DNA of 64,000 bases from Macadamia tetraphylla (taxonomy: Eukaryota; Streptophyta; Magnoliopsida; Proteales; Proteaceae). The notes below the pieces were generated by a model that searched no databases, was not told the origin of the DNA, and saw nothing but the letters and a program-made list of their open reading frames with translations. The first letter of the stretch is position 1; every line of letters begins with the position of its first letter. Shown one piece after another: positions 1 to 12,500 of the stretch. A program made the translations under genes and the position numbers. Location: NCBI GenBank assembly GCA_022985045.1, contig CM040969.1, forward strand, positions 50,306,270 to 50,370,269, given 5' to 3'.

Positions 1-614
1 AAACAACAGTGACCAAAAGCAGCACAATTAAAGCCTATGAATGCTTTCGGTACGCGTAAAAAGAGTCTGCGTGTATCTTGGTTTTCTACTCCAATAGCAT
101 TTGAAAATAAATATCACAATCACCAACAACAGGATTATTATCGTTTTGATATGGGGATGATGACGATGATGAAGCCCACCCATGAAGGGTCTCAACTGCT
201 CAATCATCTTCTTGCCGAAAATTCTTCAGTAAACAGACAATAATCATCCGAGGTAACGCACATGCAGTTGCGTTCAGATTCCCAAATGAAAAATAACATG
301 ATTTACTCATTTTTTGAGTTTTCCTTTACAAAATTACTCCTCAAAAGTTTCAATCAACAACAATATTCACTTAAAGTTTATGTTAATGAAAATATCTAGT
401 ATTGAGTTTGAGTTTACAAAATTACCAACTCAGAGTTTCAATTATAAAAAATATCTGATTATACGTGGAAGATTACTAAGATTACCTTTCAAATTACTAA
501 GATTACCTTTCAAACTACCAAACTTGCATAGATCCTTTCTAGATTACTTTGAGTTACCATGATTACCTGATTATATGTGAAAAATTACAAAACTACCCAC
601 TCAAAATAATCCAG
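1..614. other. Intergenic DNA upstream of the inverted repeat
   Basis: No gene is supported here. The stretch is AT-rich. A short direct duplication at about 470-520 repeats the phrase 'aagattacctttcaaa'. The short open frames show no family signature and have no splice partners. Confidence 0.5.
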
Positions 615-3600
615 AAGGTATCTAAAGAGAGAAGAACGTAACGGAAGGCAGCAATATAGATGTGAACGCAGCAATCGGATATATATGAGAATGTAAAGGT
701 GTTAAAAATAGGAGGAGAACAAGAAAGAATTGCAAGGAAGACTAGACTAGGGACAAAGGCTTTGGTGTGGTTACAATTGTCAAGGTGGCCAGGCCAGGCA
801 AGGCAAGGAATTGAAATTGGAAGGAAAGAAAGGGCGCAATGCAAGGGAAACGAGTGAAGAGGCGTGAATGGAGAGTGGAGAAATTTCCGGGTAGCCAACT
901 AATGGGTGTTCCATGTCTAGTTGAGAGTTGAGACGGGGGCCCCAAGTTCAGGGAATAACTAACTTATAAGAGGGGAATGGTGGGAGGCCTTTCTCCGAGT
1001 GAGTGAGAGAAGGCAACCAGTGCTCATCAAGGTTTAACAAAGAAAGATCTCTCTCTCTCCTCCTTGCAACTTTTTCTTCCAAACATGGCCTCTCGTTAAA
1101 TCTCTCTTGGAAGTTTACCTTTCTTTAACTTCTTATATTTAAAGAAAGGATTTGCAGCCTTTTTTGCGTGCGTGTTTCGTACATACGGGGTGAGAGAGGA
1201 AGAGAGGGGGGAGCGAGATGGCACAGGTGAGGTCGGTGGTAGCATTGTTGTGGTGCCTCTCGGCAGCGGCCCTTGTCTGGGCTGAGGATCCCTACTTCTA
1301 CTTCACCTGGAACGTGACCTACGGAACCATTTCCCCATTGGGCGTACCACAGCAGGTCATTATGATCAACGACCAGTTCCCTGGACCCAACATCAACTCC
1401 ACGTCCAACAACAACCTCGTCGTCAATGTCTTCAATAACCTGGACGAGCCACTCCTCTTCACATGGTATGTATATTTGTACTATTTATATAATTATATAA
1501 TATTTGTAGTTTAATTTGTTTAATCCTTCATAATTTGTTTTATACCCATATTTTTATATGATTTTTTTTTTTTTTTGGGAGGGTGTGGGGAAGGGGGTGT
1601 TAAAATAAGATCATCGATTGTAGTCAATAATCATCACTCGAGAATGATGAATATTGTTGTTTATTTCTTATTATTAATATCAATTTTTACCATCTCTATC
1701 AAAAAATAATATAAATGTTGACTAATTAAGTAGGTGGAGGCTGAGTTTGACAATAAATTTTAAGAGATTGAACCCATTATTTGTGATTGTACAAGTTAGC
1801 ATCTATTTTTTTTTTTTTTTTAAAGCATTATAAAGGTGAAGAGGGGGTTATATTTAAAAACAAAAAATATGTATTGGATACTGATTGGTACAATCAGGTG
1901 AGGTGAAAGTACAACCAAGTGATCATTTCTTGAATTTTACTAACCCCACTCTCTATCTCACATTCTCACCCACATATATTCGCGTACAGGCATGGCATCC
2001 AGCAAAGGAAGAACTCTTGGCAAGAAGGAATGCCCGGGACCAATTGCCCCATCCCACCGGGCACCAACTTCACTTACCGCTTCCAAGTGAAGGACCAGAT
2101 CGGCAGCTACTTCTACTACCCGACCATGGCCTTGCATAGGGCTGCCGGAGGCTTCGGAGGTCTCCGGGTCAACAGTCGTCTGCTCATCCCCGTCCCTTAC
2201 CTAGACCCTGAGGATGACTACACTGTCTTGATCGGGGACTGGTACACCAAGAGTCACACTGCCCTTAGGAAGGTGCTGGACAACGGACGTTCCATCGGCA
2301 AGCCCAATGGTGTCCTCATCAATGGCAAGAACAAGGCTGATAACGAGGCCCCCCTCTTCACCATGAAACCCGACAAGGTATACAAGTACAGAATTTGCAA
2401 CGTGGGGATGAAGACCTCCCTCAACTTCAGGATCCAAGGCCATAACATGAAGTTGGTGGAGTTGGAGGGATCCCACACAGTTCAGAATGTGTATGAGTCT
2501 CTAGACGTGCACGTGGGGCAGTGCTACGCGGTCTTAGTAAAAGCCGACAAGGAGCCCAAGGACTACCTAATGGTGGCCTCCACCCGCTTCACCCAGTACA
2601 CGCTCACAGGAACCGGCCTCATGCGCTACACCAATAGCAAGGGACCAGCTTCCACCGAGCTGCCCAAGGCACCCGTTGGGTGGGCTTGGTCCCTCAACCA
2701 GTTCCGCACCTTCCGTTGGAATCTCACTGCCAGTGCTGCCCGCCCCAACCCACAGGGTTCCTACCACTATGGTCGCATCAACATCACCCGCACCATCAAG
2801 CTCGCTAACACCGTAGCCAACGTGGACGGCAAGCTGCGCTACGCCATCAACGGCATCTCCCACGTTGATCCACCCACCCCACCCAAGCTCCTTGAGTACT
2901 ATGGTGTCACCGAAAAGGTGTTCGAGTACAACCTGGTTAAGGATGAGGTGGTGGACTCTGAGCAGGCCAAGGTCACCCTCGCACCCAGCATCGTCAATGC
3001 CACCTTCCGTAACTACATTGAAATCATCATTGAGAACCACGAGAAGGGTATCCAGACATGGCATTTGGATGGCTACTCCTTCTTCGCTGTAGCCATCGAG
3101 ACCGGTAAGTGGACCCCAGAGAAGAGGAAGAACTACAACTTACTTGATGCAGTCAGTCGCAGCACCATCCAGGTTTATCCCTACTCTTGGGCCGCCATCA
3201 TGCTTACCTTCGACAATGCAGGCCTCTGGAACCTCAGGTCCACCATGGGGGAGAGGTTCTACCTTGGACAACAACTCTACATCAGCGTCCTATCACCTGC
3301 CCGCTCCCTTAGGGACGAATACAACCTCCCAGACGACGCCTTGCTCTGTGGCATTGTCAAGGACATGCCCAAGCCTCCTCCTTACTCTTCCGGCGCCTAA
3401 TTTTTTTATTTTTCCCTTTCGTGTCTCTGCTTATTCACATTGATTGATTAAAGTTTCCCTACCTACTAGAGCAGAGCGAGCAAGTAAACGGAAGGGGATT
3501 CGTGGAAAGTTTCTGATGAAGATTACTCTTAAGTACTTGTTGTACTCTCCGTGTGCTTCTAGTGACTCAAGAGAGTCAAATTTTTTCTATTATCTCTACT

Positions 3601-4372
3601 TTTATTAAATATATAAAAATATTAATGAGATGTTAAGTTGGAGATTTGAGACCTCAAAAGGGGAAAACATAGGCAAACATGAGACCAAATTAACCATGAA
3701 CAAAACAGAAGTCGCCAATGTTATCATCTATTGGTTTATCCGACAAATTTGTTTTTGTTGATTACCACTTGAAGCTTAGCAGTGATTAGAGTTACAGCTT
3801 GGATATCGCTCATATTGCCTATACCACCAATGTCTATCATATTTTCTAGTAGAAATCACCACCCAGGATTTTCAATAAAACAAAAATATGCATATATAAA
3901 CATAATGACAGTGTGTGAGCAGTGATTTATCCTCGAAGAATTATCTTCTTTTTTTTTCTTAAGAGAATGAATAATGAGCCGTCGCACATAGAGATTAGGG
4001 TCTAGTACCCATGTTAGCATACATCATTCCAATTGAACCAGTCCGATCATAATGTCACGCTCAAATAACTAGAATCGAAATGTCCATTTAAGATAGAATG
4101 AAACCGGGGGAAAAATTGAATTGAACAATAGAATTTAATTTGGTTCGATTTCGATTCTAGAGTTAAAGTTGTCGGTTTTAATTTAATCATACCAAGTCAA
4201 AGTAAAGCGAAAGCGAAATCGAAGCATATTAAACATAATCCAAATAAAATCAAACCGAATTAGAATCACTTATTTCTGTTTTTGTTTGAAAATTTTAATA
4301 TTATTCAGTATCGGTTCATGCATATTTTGCTTGAACTAATCTGAAACCAAATAGAAAATTTAAACCGAACCA
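615..4372 (+). repeat. Left arm of a large inverted repeat carrying an SKS gene
   Basis: This arm matches the reverse complement of 9572-13125. It includes the promoter-side DNA, exon 1, the single intron, exon 2, the 3' UTR and about 950 bp of downstream DNA. The outer edge lies near 'gagagaagaacgtaa' (about 625) and the inner edge near 'aaaccgaaccat' (about 4361-4372), which mirrors 'atggttcggttt' at 9572. Compared with the right arm, this one carries about 125 bp more near 3822-3950. Edges were placed by eye and may be off by some tens of bases. Confidence 0.9.
1218..3400 (+). CDS. SKU5-similar (SKS) multicopper oxidase-like protein, pollen Bp10/NTP303 type
   Basis: Two exons, 1218-1465 and 1990-3400. 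The intron is GT at 1466 to AG at 1989 and splits the Trp codon of TWHGIQQRKNSW. The protein is 552 aa, the usual length for this family. Residues 1-22 form a signal peptide, so it is secreted or apoplastic. Three cupredoxin domains follow in order (about 30-145, 160-300, 390-530). Several N-glycosylation sequons are visible (NVT, NST, NFT, NLT, NIT, NAT). The copper-site histidines of true oxidases are missing: the last domain reads TWHLDGYSFFAV where laccases and ascorbate oxidases have an HCHxxxH-type site. SKS proteins are known as non-catalytic oxidase homologues in directed growth and pollen tubes; the role here is inferred from that. The gene looks intact and is followed by an AT-rich 3' UTR. 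Confidence 0.93.
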
Positions 4373-5609
4373 TTATGCTGGACTAGCATTTCAGTGATAA
4401 TTATCTTATTTTTGGAAGAACAAGATGTTTGGCATGGTATATTGCTTCTAACTATTGACGTTGCCTGTGTATTTGCTCAGAAGAGCTCTATCGGACATTA
4501 ACCGCCAACAGAGAAAGAAAAGTAATCACTTCATTGTTTTACTCTATCTAGGGCCATATCTTCTGTCAAGACACAATAGGCGATGCCCTTTTCACTACGG
4601 CCCATTTGTTTCAATGTAAAATTTTACCTGAAAATTGAAAATTTTTCCAATGTTTGTTTGCATTTATTTTACATGGCAAAATTATTTAGCATATTTACAT
4701 AAGATGACATTATAAAAGTTTGAATCAAGCAGTCCATATTATATGATTGTCAGGAACATGTATTGATGTGGGACCCACAAATACATGATTTGTGCAATTA
4801 AAGGCAATAAAAGATATGTTCAATGTGGGATGCACCCATCTTTAATTTTATTGAGCCAATATTCATGTTGACAACTATTCATCATGTATTCATATTTGTT
4901 AATCTTCTTTTTTTTTTTTTTTATATATATATATATATTTTAGCACAAATTTATTAATCCATAGACAGAGAAAACATTTCTTATTGATCAATTATAATTC
5001 TACCTTTCCCTGTAAACTTTTATTAAAGAAAATAATCATCAATAATTGCTGAGATTCATAAAATATGGGTAGATGTTGGGCGTGAGCTAACAGCTCAATC
5101 AATGGATGGACTGGGATGGAAGGGGCATGGGAGTCATTTCCAAAGGGGAGGGAGAGAAAGTGACACAGGCTGGGCACACACAGGTTGGGAATGCTGCTAC
5201 TCAAGCAACGTGCCTAGCCTTTTGCCATAAAACATATATGAAGCACACATGATGTCAAGGGTAAAGAGAGGTTTTTCATTTATACAAGACAGAAGATGCA
5301 TACCTTCATTCAGAGTTTCAATTTCATATCAAAATAAGCTAATAAACCAAATATAATGTGATGGAGTTGCAAAGCCATTCTCTTATGACTATGATAGAAG
5401 TGTGATCCTTAACAATCGGTGCCACCAGAGGACCTATGAACAGGCCACAAGCTTGTCTTCCAAACCCCTTGTTTGGGTTGGAGAGCCTCATGTATCTTAG
5501 TTACATTCCTCTGTACTCCTTTTAGGCCTTTAAATTTTAATCAAACATATAATGTGCAAAACTCCAACACCGTCGTTCTAATTCTGTCTCGCTTTTCATT
5601 ATGTTTCGG
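3401..5609. other. SKS 3' flank and spacer of the inverted repeat, no gene
   Basis: Positions 3401-4372 are the 3' UTR and downstream part of the repeat arm. Positions 4373-5609 are unique AT-rich spacer with a poly-T/(TA) run near 4908-4940. I see no coding signal until the ascorbate-oxidase-like relic begins at 5610. Confidence 0.5.
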
Positions 5610-6117
5610 TCACTTTTGATACAAGGAAGAGGAAGATGGAATTACTCTCTTCTGTCTCCTTAAACATGGAAGTTGGTCTCTGTAATGCAATAAATCCAGA
5701 ATGCTCTCCCTATTTCATAACAGTAGTTCCAGGGAAGATATATAGACTAAGGATTTCAAGCCTGACTTCTCTATCAGCTTCGAATTTTGAAATAGAGGTA
5801 ATTAAGGGCCAATGATCCTCCTTGTACTTACCCAAATGTACCAATTCCTTCATTATGATACATTTTTAGATCTGAAAAATACTAAAATGGACTTTGTTTT
5901 TCAGGGGCATAACATGACAGTGGTGGAAAATGATGGGCATTACGTTGAGCCCTTTGTTAAAAGAACCTAAGCACTTACTTAGGGGAGACATACTCGGTTC
6001 TAGTGAAAACAGATCAAGACCCTTCAAGATTTACTTGGCAGCTCTAAATGTAATTGGTCGTAATCCTCAGACCCTAACTGGGCTTGCCATCTTCAATTAC
6101 TACCCAAACCATCCCTG
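5610..6117 (+). pseudogene. Ascorbate-oxidase-like gene fragment (decayed)
   Basis: Two remnant exons are readable by family motifs. The first, about 5610-5800, gives SLLIQGRGRWNYS, then after a stop and frame change CSPYFITVVPGKIYRLRI, and ends at a GT donor after NFEIE (near 5802). The second starts after 'tttttcag' near 5904, with GHNMTVVENDGHYVEPF, then shifts frame into YLGETYSVLVKTDQDP and NPQTLTGLAIFNYYP. These match the second cupredoxin domain of plant L-ascorbate oxidase (the GETYSVL and LTVLNY regions). The in-frame stop and at least two frameshifts make it a pseudogene. Domains one and three were not found. It is a different multicopper-oxidase branch from the flanking SKS copies. 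Confidence 0.8.
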
Positions 6118-7089
6118 AAGATCTTTCGACAACAATTCCCCCTACTGGGTCCCTATTGAACAACAATGATGCCCGCCACTTGATTCAAAAGCACCCCAGG
6201 AACCCCCTCTCCACACACACATGACGAGGGAGAGTGCCTCTCCAAAGGACTTGCACCCTTAAGTAACAAACCTATATATATACCCACACTTCCACTCCTC
6301 TACTTCCAATGTGGGACTAAACAAATTGTCCTAAAAAGAAAAGTCTTTGGCTTTGCTTTTGTGTTTTTTGAATTTTTCATTCAAAACTTCCCTATAACAC
6401 TTTTGAGCTCAAGACCCAAAAGTTAAAGTGAAAATAAAAGTAAAAAAAATAAAACAAGGGGACATGTCACAATTTTGAAACTTTATAATATAAAATAAAT
6501 ACTTATTCCCCTACAAGTTTCGAAATTTTGATAAAGAACATGTTTGAGCTTAGTGAGCATATTAGACGTAGTAGGACACGTCGTTACAGGTGTTTTTAGG
6601 ACTTGAACCTGCACTAGGTCTGATGAATTACGCTACAGAGTACGGTGAAGTCAGATTTCTTGAACTTTTCTTCATAGTTGTAGCTGACTAGCTCATTAGC
6701 CATATCTTACTAGTTGACCTTATCTTCGATCCCTTTATGAAATGGATATTTCCCTTTAATAAGAGCTGGCCTTGTCCCTTATCCTGATTTTATGGATGTT
6801 TAGAAAGTTTGCTTATAAAACTCTCATCGGTAGGCGGCCTCACCCCCTACATCCACTTAAGTCAACCCATAGTGTGCACCACAGTTTACACACCCCCACA
6901 TTTATGAGCTATGACTAATTAAGAGTTTAACTCATCCTCTTTTCTTTGTGGTGGTACTATTTTACTATCAAACCAGAATGAGTGATTTTATAGTAGTACA
7001 AAGCAAGTCATCTGATGACTTCGTTTTTACCCTTTGAACCTAATTCAGGAAAAATCCTCTTCACATAGGTTGGGTTTCCATCACATGAC
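6118..7089. other. Non-coding spacer between oxidase relic and Copia fragment
   Basis: AT-rich sequence with no recognisable gene. The stretch to about 6250 may still be decayed ascorbate-oxidase exon (weak reading frames only). Positions near 6300-7000 could be degraded retrotransposon DNA, since Copia coding starts right after, but no terminal repeat could be paired. Confidence 0.4.
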
Positions 7090-7875
7090 TTATGTCACAT
7101 GCCTTAAGTTCATTCCTTTAGATAAATCATGTATCATTTTTGTAGGCAATGGCTTTGTGAATATATCCGCCAGATTGGTTTCTGACTTCACAAAGTCGAT
7201 AGCTAACGTACATTCACTTATATACTGTCTTACAAGATTATGCCTTAGACGAATGTGTCTTCTTTTTTCATTGTAAATTTTGCTTTGTGCCTTAGCAATA
7301 GTTGCTTGATTGTCACAATGTAATGATATTGATGCAATAGGCTTTGGCCACAATGGTATGTCAGCCATAAGATTCTTAAGCCATTCGGCTTCCGTTCCGG
7401 CCTTCTCTAAGGTTATAAACTTTGCTTCCATGGTGGATCCTGTTCCACAGGATTGTTTCACTGATTTCCATAAAACAGCTTCACCCCCTAGTGTGTAAAC
7501 ATACCCACTGGTTGCTAATGATTGTTTCAATGCATGCCAATGCTCTTTGCTAGGATTGTAAGTGTGTTGACTCAGCTTCCCAACTGCTAAAGCAATGTCA
7601 GACCTGGTTGTGTTCATCAAATATGAAACTGAACCAATAATTTGGGAATATCTTTTTTGAAAAATAGGTTCTCCCAAATGTTTCTTTAAATGACAACCAA
7701 TATCTAAAGGTGTTTTAAGATTTTGACAATCAAAGTATCCATACTTTTTAAACATAGCTTCAACATAGTGAGCCTGAGATAAGATGATCTTATTATCTTT
7801 CCTGATTATCTTTATTCCAAGAATCACATCAGCTTCTCCCATATCCTTTGTGAGTTTTTTGAATTTTTTATTCAA
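7090..7875 (-). mobile_element. Ty1/Copia pol fragment: reverse transcriptase end and RNase H
   Basis: The - strand frame encodes the C-terminal part of a Copia pol polyprotein. Signatures are DMGEADVILGIKI and SYLMNTTRSDIALAVG of the reverse transcriptase, then RNase H with STMEAKFITLEKAGTEAEWL, HCDNQATIAKAQ and the terminal ADIFTKPLP. The stretch between about RT residue 'HALK' and 'SGYVYT' is shortened, so the RNase H start is deleted. Integrase and the catalytic YVDD part of RT are absent from this strand. Confidence 0.9.
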
Positions 7876-7885
7876 AAACTGATAA

Positions 7886-8165
7886 ATGTCCTATATGTGT
7901 AGAAGCCAAGTTTGCAAAGAAACCACATAAATCTATTTCAAGACAAAATGACTTACTTGATTTAATTCACAATGATTTATGTGATTTCAAAACATATGAA
8001 ACTAGAGGTGAAAATAATTATGTCATTACTTTCATTGACGATTATTCTAGGTTTGCCATGATTTATCTTCTAAAGACTAAAAATGAGGCTGAAAATGCTT
8101 TTATGTCATTTAAAGCAGAAATAGAAAATCAATTAGAAAGGAAGATAAAACGTTTTAAGACTAAT
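7886..8165 (+). mobile_element. Ty1/Copia integrase fragment, opposite strand to the neighbouring pol piece
   Basis: The + strand reads CPICVEAKFAKKPHKSI (zinc-binding/GAG-pre-integrase edge) and then LIHNDLCDFKT and NYVITFIDDYSRFAMIYLL. The last is the start of the integrase core, with the first two catalytic acidic positions visible. It stops at a T-rich tract near 8180. It abuts a Copia RT/RNase H piece in the opposite orientation, so the element is rearranged. Confidence 0.87.
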
Positions 8166-9571
8166 GTTGTGCAGTTATATCTTTTTTTTTCTTTTTTTTT
8201 TGTCAAAAGAAGGTGGAGTTGGCCTCCACCACGCGTATATTATTTGAAAATGTAGCAAAAGTATTCCTATTCTTCAACAGATCAGGGTTAACAAGAAAAA
8301 TAGGAGGGTGCATCCACTACACCTTAGACACAGATAAAAGAGCGGCGCCCTTAGCCAAGAGATGGGCTTCTCAATTTACAGATCTAGAAACAAAAGCAAG
8401 ATCTATAGTAATGAAATACATACAAAGAGAAAGAATGTCATCAACAGACTCCTAATAGCTCAGTCAGGCACAGCTGTAGCACAATTTAAGCAAGCTATCA
8501 TGCACTAGAGTCAGAAAATAGACGTATCCGAGTAATACCCAAGCTTCTTGCTAGCAAGAGGCCATCCAGCGCAGCTATTAAGGCAGCAGAAAGATACAGC
8601 TAGCTTTGCACCTACTAAGCAATGAAACACAACCTGGAATCTCGTATTATAACCACTCTTCCTCCGGCAGAAGAACTCCCCTTCATCCCATTTGCGATTC
8701 TTGAAATTTCATGATTTGGGTTCACGAATCTATGTACGTTTCTATTCAAAGTACACGTAACTTGCCTATAATATGCTAGAGAGTAGCGCTTTGGAACAAG
8801 ATGCAACTGATTTCAGCCTTTCAGGATCCAAATTCCCAATAAACCCATGATTTCAGCCAAATTTCATAAGATTGCTGTAAAAGGATGGTTATGGTTGCAT
8901 TACTCCCTTTCTACCCTGCAAAGCTTTAATCTGAATTATTTGAACATTTTTACACTTTTCCATGCGAATTACATCATTTACCCATATGTTAAAAATGAAA
9001 CCAATTATGTTGAAGGGCATACAAGGTCCATTTACAAATTATGTTTGTAATCTTCTTATTTACAAACAGATGAAACCTTTATTTAATTCCAATTTTTTTA
9101 TTTTATTTTTCATGGCCGATAGATAATTCTTTGTTTAGGATTCTGATATCAATTGAATATGTTTAAATAATTATTTAAGTTTTTTTTTTTTTTTGTCCAT
9201 CAATTAGGAATATCTCATGATCAACATCTAGAATAACATTGTTGTAAATATCATGTATTTATAACTAAATTTTTATTTTTTATTCTACTGGTAAACACTA
9301 GCTTAGGTTAGCCTGCTGAAATTCAACTTAAAGAGAATTATTTAGTTAGTCACATATGATTTGTGTATATAATTTGTTGTTTTGTAACCACTACATGGAG
9401 GCAAGTCTCTAACATTATTTGTTTAAATTTTATTCGATACTATGATATGGTGTGTTCATATTGAGAATATTTATTATTAGATAAAGTACACTAAATAAAT
9501 GAGAAGACTAATTCAGCCGGATGGATTGAACTTCCCAACACCTTCCCAAATCCACAATCTATGGGTGTCAA
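8166..9571. other. Spacer without recognisable gene
   Basis: Long T and A runs and AT-rich sequence. The longest frames (8213-8455, 8847-9050) carry no family motif that I recognise. This is probably degraded mobile-element DNA, but nothing specific supports that. Confidence 0.4.
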
Positions 9572-12500
9572 ATGGTTCGGTTTAAATTTTCTATTTGGTT
9601 TCAGTCCAGTTCAAACTAAATATGCATGAACCGACACGAATAATTTTAAAATTTTACAGAAACAAGTGAGTCTTATTCGGTTTGATTTGGTTTGGATTCT
9701 GTTTAATATGGTTCGATTTCGCATTCACTTTACTTTGATTTGGTATGAATAAATTAAAACCAACAACTTTAAGTCTAAAACCGAAATCGAAGCAAATTAA
9801 TTCTATTTTTCAAAATAAAAATTGATTCAATTTTTCCCCTGGTTTAGTTCGATCTTAAATGGACATTTCGATTCTAGTTTTTTGAGTGTGATATTATGGT
9901 CAGATTGGTTCAATTGAAATGCGGTATGCTAACATGGGTACTAGACACTAATCTCTATGTGCGACGGCTCATTATTCATTCTCTTAAAAAATAGGCAATA
10001 TGAGCGATATCCAAGTGGTAATCAACAAAAACAAATTTGTCGGATAAATCAATAGATGATAACATTGGCGACTTCTGTTTTGTTCATGGTTAATTTGGTC
10101 TCATGTTTGCCTATGTTTTCCCCTTTTGAGGTCTCAAATCTCCAACTTAACATCTCATTAATATTTTTATATATTTAAGAAAAGTAGAGGTAATAGAAAA
10201 AATTTGACTCTCTTGAGTCACTAGAAGCACACGGAGAGTACAACAAGTACTTGAGTAATCTTCATCAGAAACTCTCCACGAATCCCCTTCCTTTTACTTG
10301 CTCGCTCGCTCTGCTCTAGTAGGTAGGGAAACTTTAATCAATCAATGTGAATAAACAGAGACACGAAAGGGAAAAATAAAAAAATTAGGCGCCGGAAGAG
10401 TAAGGAGGAGGCTTGGGCATGTCTTTGACAATGCCACAGAGCAAGGCGTCGTCTGGGAGGTTGTATTCGTCCCTAAGGGAGCGGGCAGGTGATAGGACGC
10501 TGATGTAGAGTTGTTGTCCAAGGTAGAACCTCTCCCCCATGGTGGACCTGAGGTTCCAGAGGCCTGCATTGTCGAAGGTGAGCATGATGGCGGCCCAAGA
10601 GTAAGGATAAACCTGGATGGTGCTGCGACTGACTGCATCAAGTAAGTTGTAGTTCTTCCTCTTCTCTGGGGTCCACTTACCGGTCTCGATGGCTACAGCG
10701 AAGAAGGAGTAGCCATCCAAATGCCATGTCTGGATACCCTTCTGTGGTTCTCAATGATGATTTCAATGTAATTACGGAAGGTGGCATTGGCGATCTTTGG
10801 GTGCGAGGTGACCTTGGCCGCTTCGAGTCCACCACCTCATCCTTAACGAGTTGTACTCGAACACCTTTTGGTGACACCATAGTACTCAAGGAGCTTGGGT
10901 GGGGTGGGTGGATCAACGTGGGAGATGCCGTTGATGGCGTGGCACTTGCCGTCCACGTTGGCTACAGTGTTAGCGAGCTTGATGGTGCGGGTGATGTTGA
11001 TGCGACCATAGTGGTAGGAACCACTGGGTTGGGGCAGACGGCGGTGAGATTCAACGGAAGGTGCGGAGCGGTTGAGGGGCCAAGCCCACAGCGGTGCCTT
11101 GGGCGCTTCGGTGGAAGCTGGTCCCTTGCTATTGGTGTAGCGCATGAGGCGGTTCTGTGGCGTGTCTTGGGTGAAGCGGGTGGAGGCCACCATTAGGTAG
11201 TCCTTGGGCTCCTTGTCGGCTTTACTAAGACCGCGTAACGCCCACGTGCGTCTAGAGACTCATACACATTACAGCTGTGGGATCCTCCAACTCCACCAAC
11301 TTCATGTTATGACCTTGGATCCGAAGTTGAGGAGGTCTTCATCCCACGTTGCAAATTCTGTACTTGTATACCTTGTCGGGTTTCATGGTGAAGAGGGGGG
11401 CCTCGTTATCAGCCTTGTTCTTGCCATTGATGAGGACACCATTGGGCCTGCCGATGGAACGTCCGCTGTCTAGCACCTTCCTAAGGGCAGTGTGACTCTT
11501 GGTGTACCAATCCCCGATCAAGACAGTGTAGTCATCCTCAGGGTCTAGGTAAGGGACGGGGATGAGCAGACGACTGTTGACCCGGAGACCTCCGAAGCCT
11601 CCGGCAGCCCTATGCAAGGCCATGGTCGGGTAGTAGAAGTAGCTGCCAATCTGGTCCTTCACTTGGAAGCGGTAAGTGAAGTTGGTGCCAGGTGGGATGG
11701 GGCAATTGGTCCCGGGCATTCCTTCTTGCCAAGAGTTCTTCCTCTGCTGGATGCCATGCCTGTACACGAATGTATGTGGTGAGAACGTGAGATAGAGAGT
11801 GGGGTTAGTAAAATTCAAGAAAGGATCACTTGGTTGTACTTTCACCTCACCTGATTGTACCAATCAACATCCAATACATATTCTTTTGTTTTTAAATATA
11901 ACCCCCTCTTCACCTTTATAATGCTTAAAAAAAAAAAAAAAAACTAGATGCTAACATGTACAATCACAAATAATGGGTTCAATCTCGTAAAATTTATTGT
12001 CAAACTCAGCCTCCACCTACTTAGCTAGTCAACATTTATATTATTTTTTGATAGAGATGGTAAAATTTGATATTAATAATAAGAAATAATCAACAATATT
12101 CATCATTCTCGAGTGATGATTATTGACTACGATCGATAATCTTACTTTAACACCCCCCACCCCCAAAAAATCAATAAAAATATGGGTATAAAACAAATTA
12201 TGAAGGATTAAACAAATTAAACTACAAATATTATATAATTATATAAATTGTACAAATGTACATACCATGTGAAGAGGAGTGGCTCGTCTAGGTTATTGAA
12301 GACATTGACGACGAGGTTGTTGTTGGACGTGGAGTTGATGTTGGGTCCAGGGAATTGGTCGTTGATCATAATGACTTGCTGTGGTACGCCCAATGGGGAA
12401 ATGGTTCCGTAGGTCACGTTCCAGGTGAAGTAGAAGTAGGGATCCTCGGCCCAGACAAGGGCCGCTGTCGAGAGGCACCACAACAATGCTACCACCGACC

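Noticed and set aside
2567..3064. 165-codon open frame antisense to SKS exon 2
   Set aside because: It overlaps a conserved SKS exon on the other strand. Its composition is the mirror of SKS codons and it has no family motif.
8213..8455. 80-codon frame in the SKS spacer as a gene
   Set aside because: No family match, no splice signals and no neighbouring exons.
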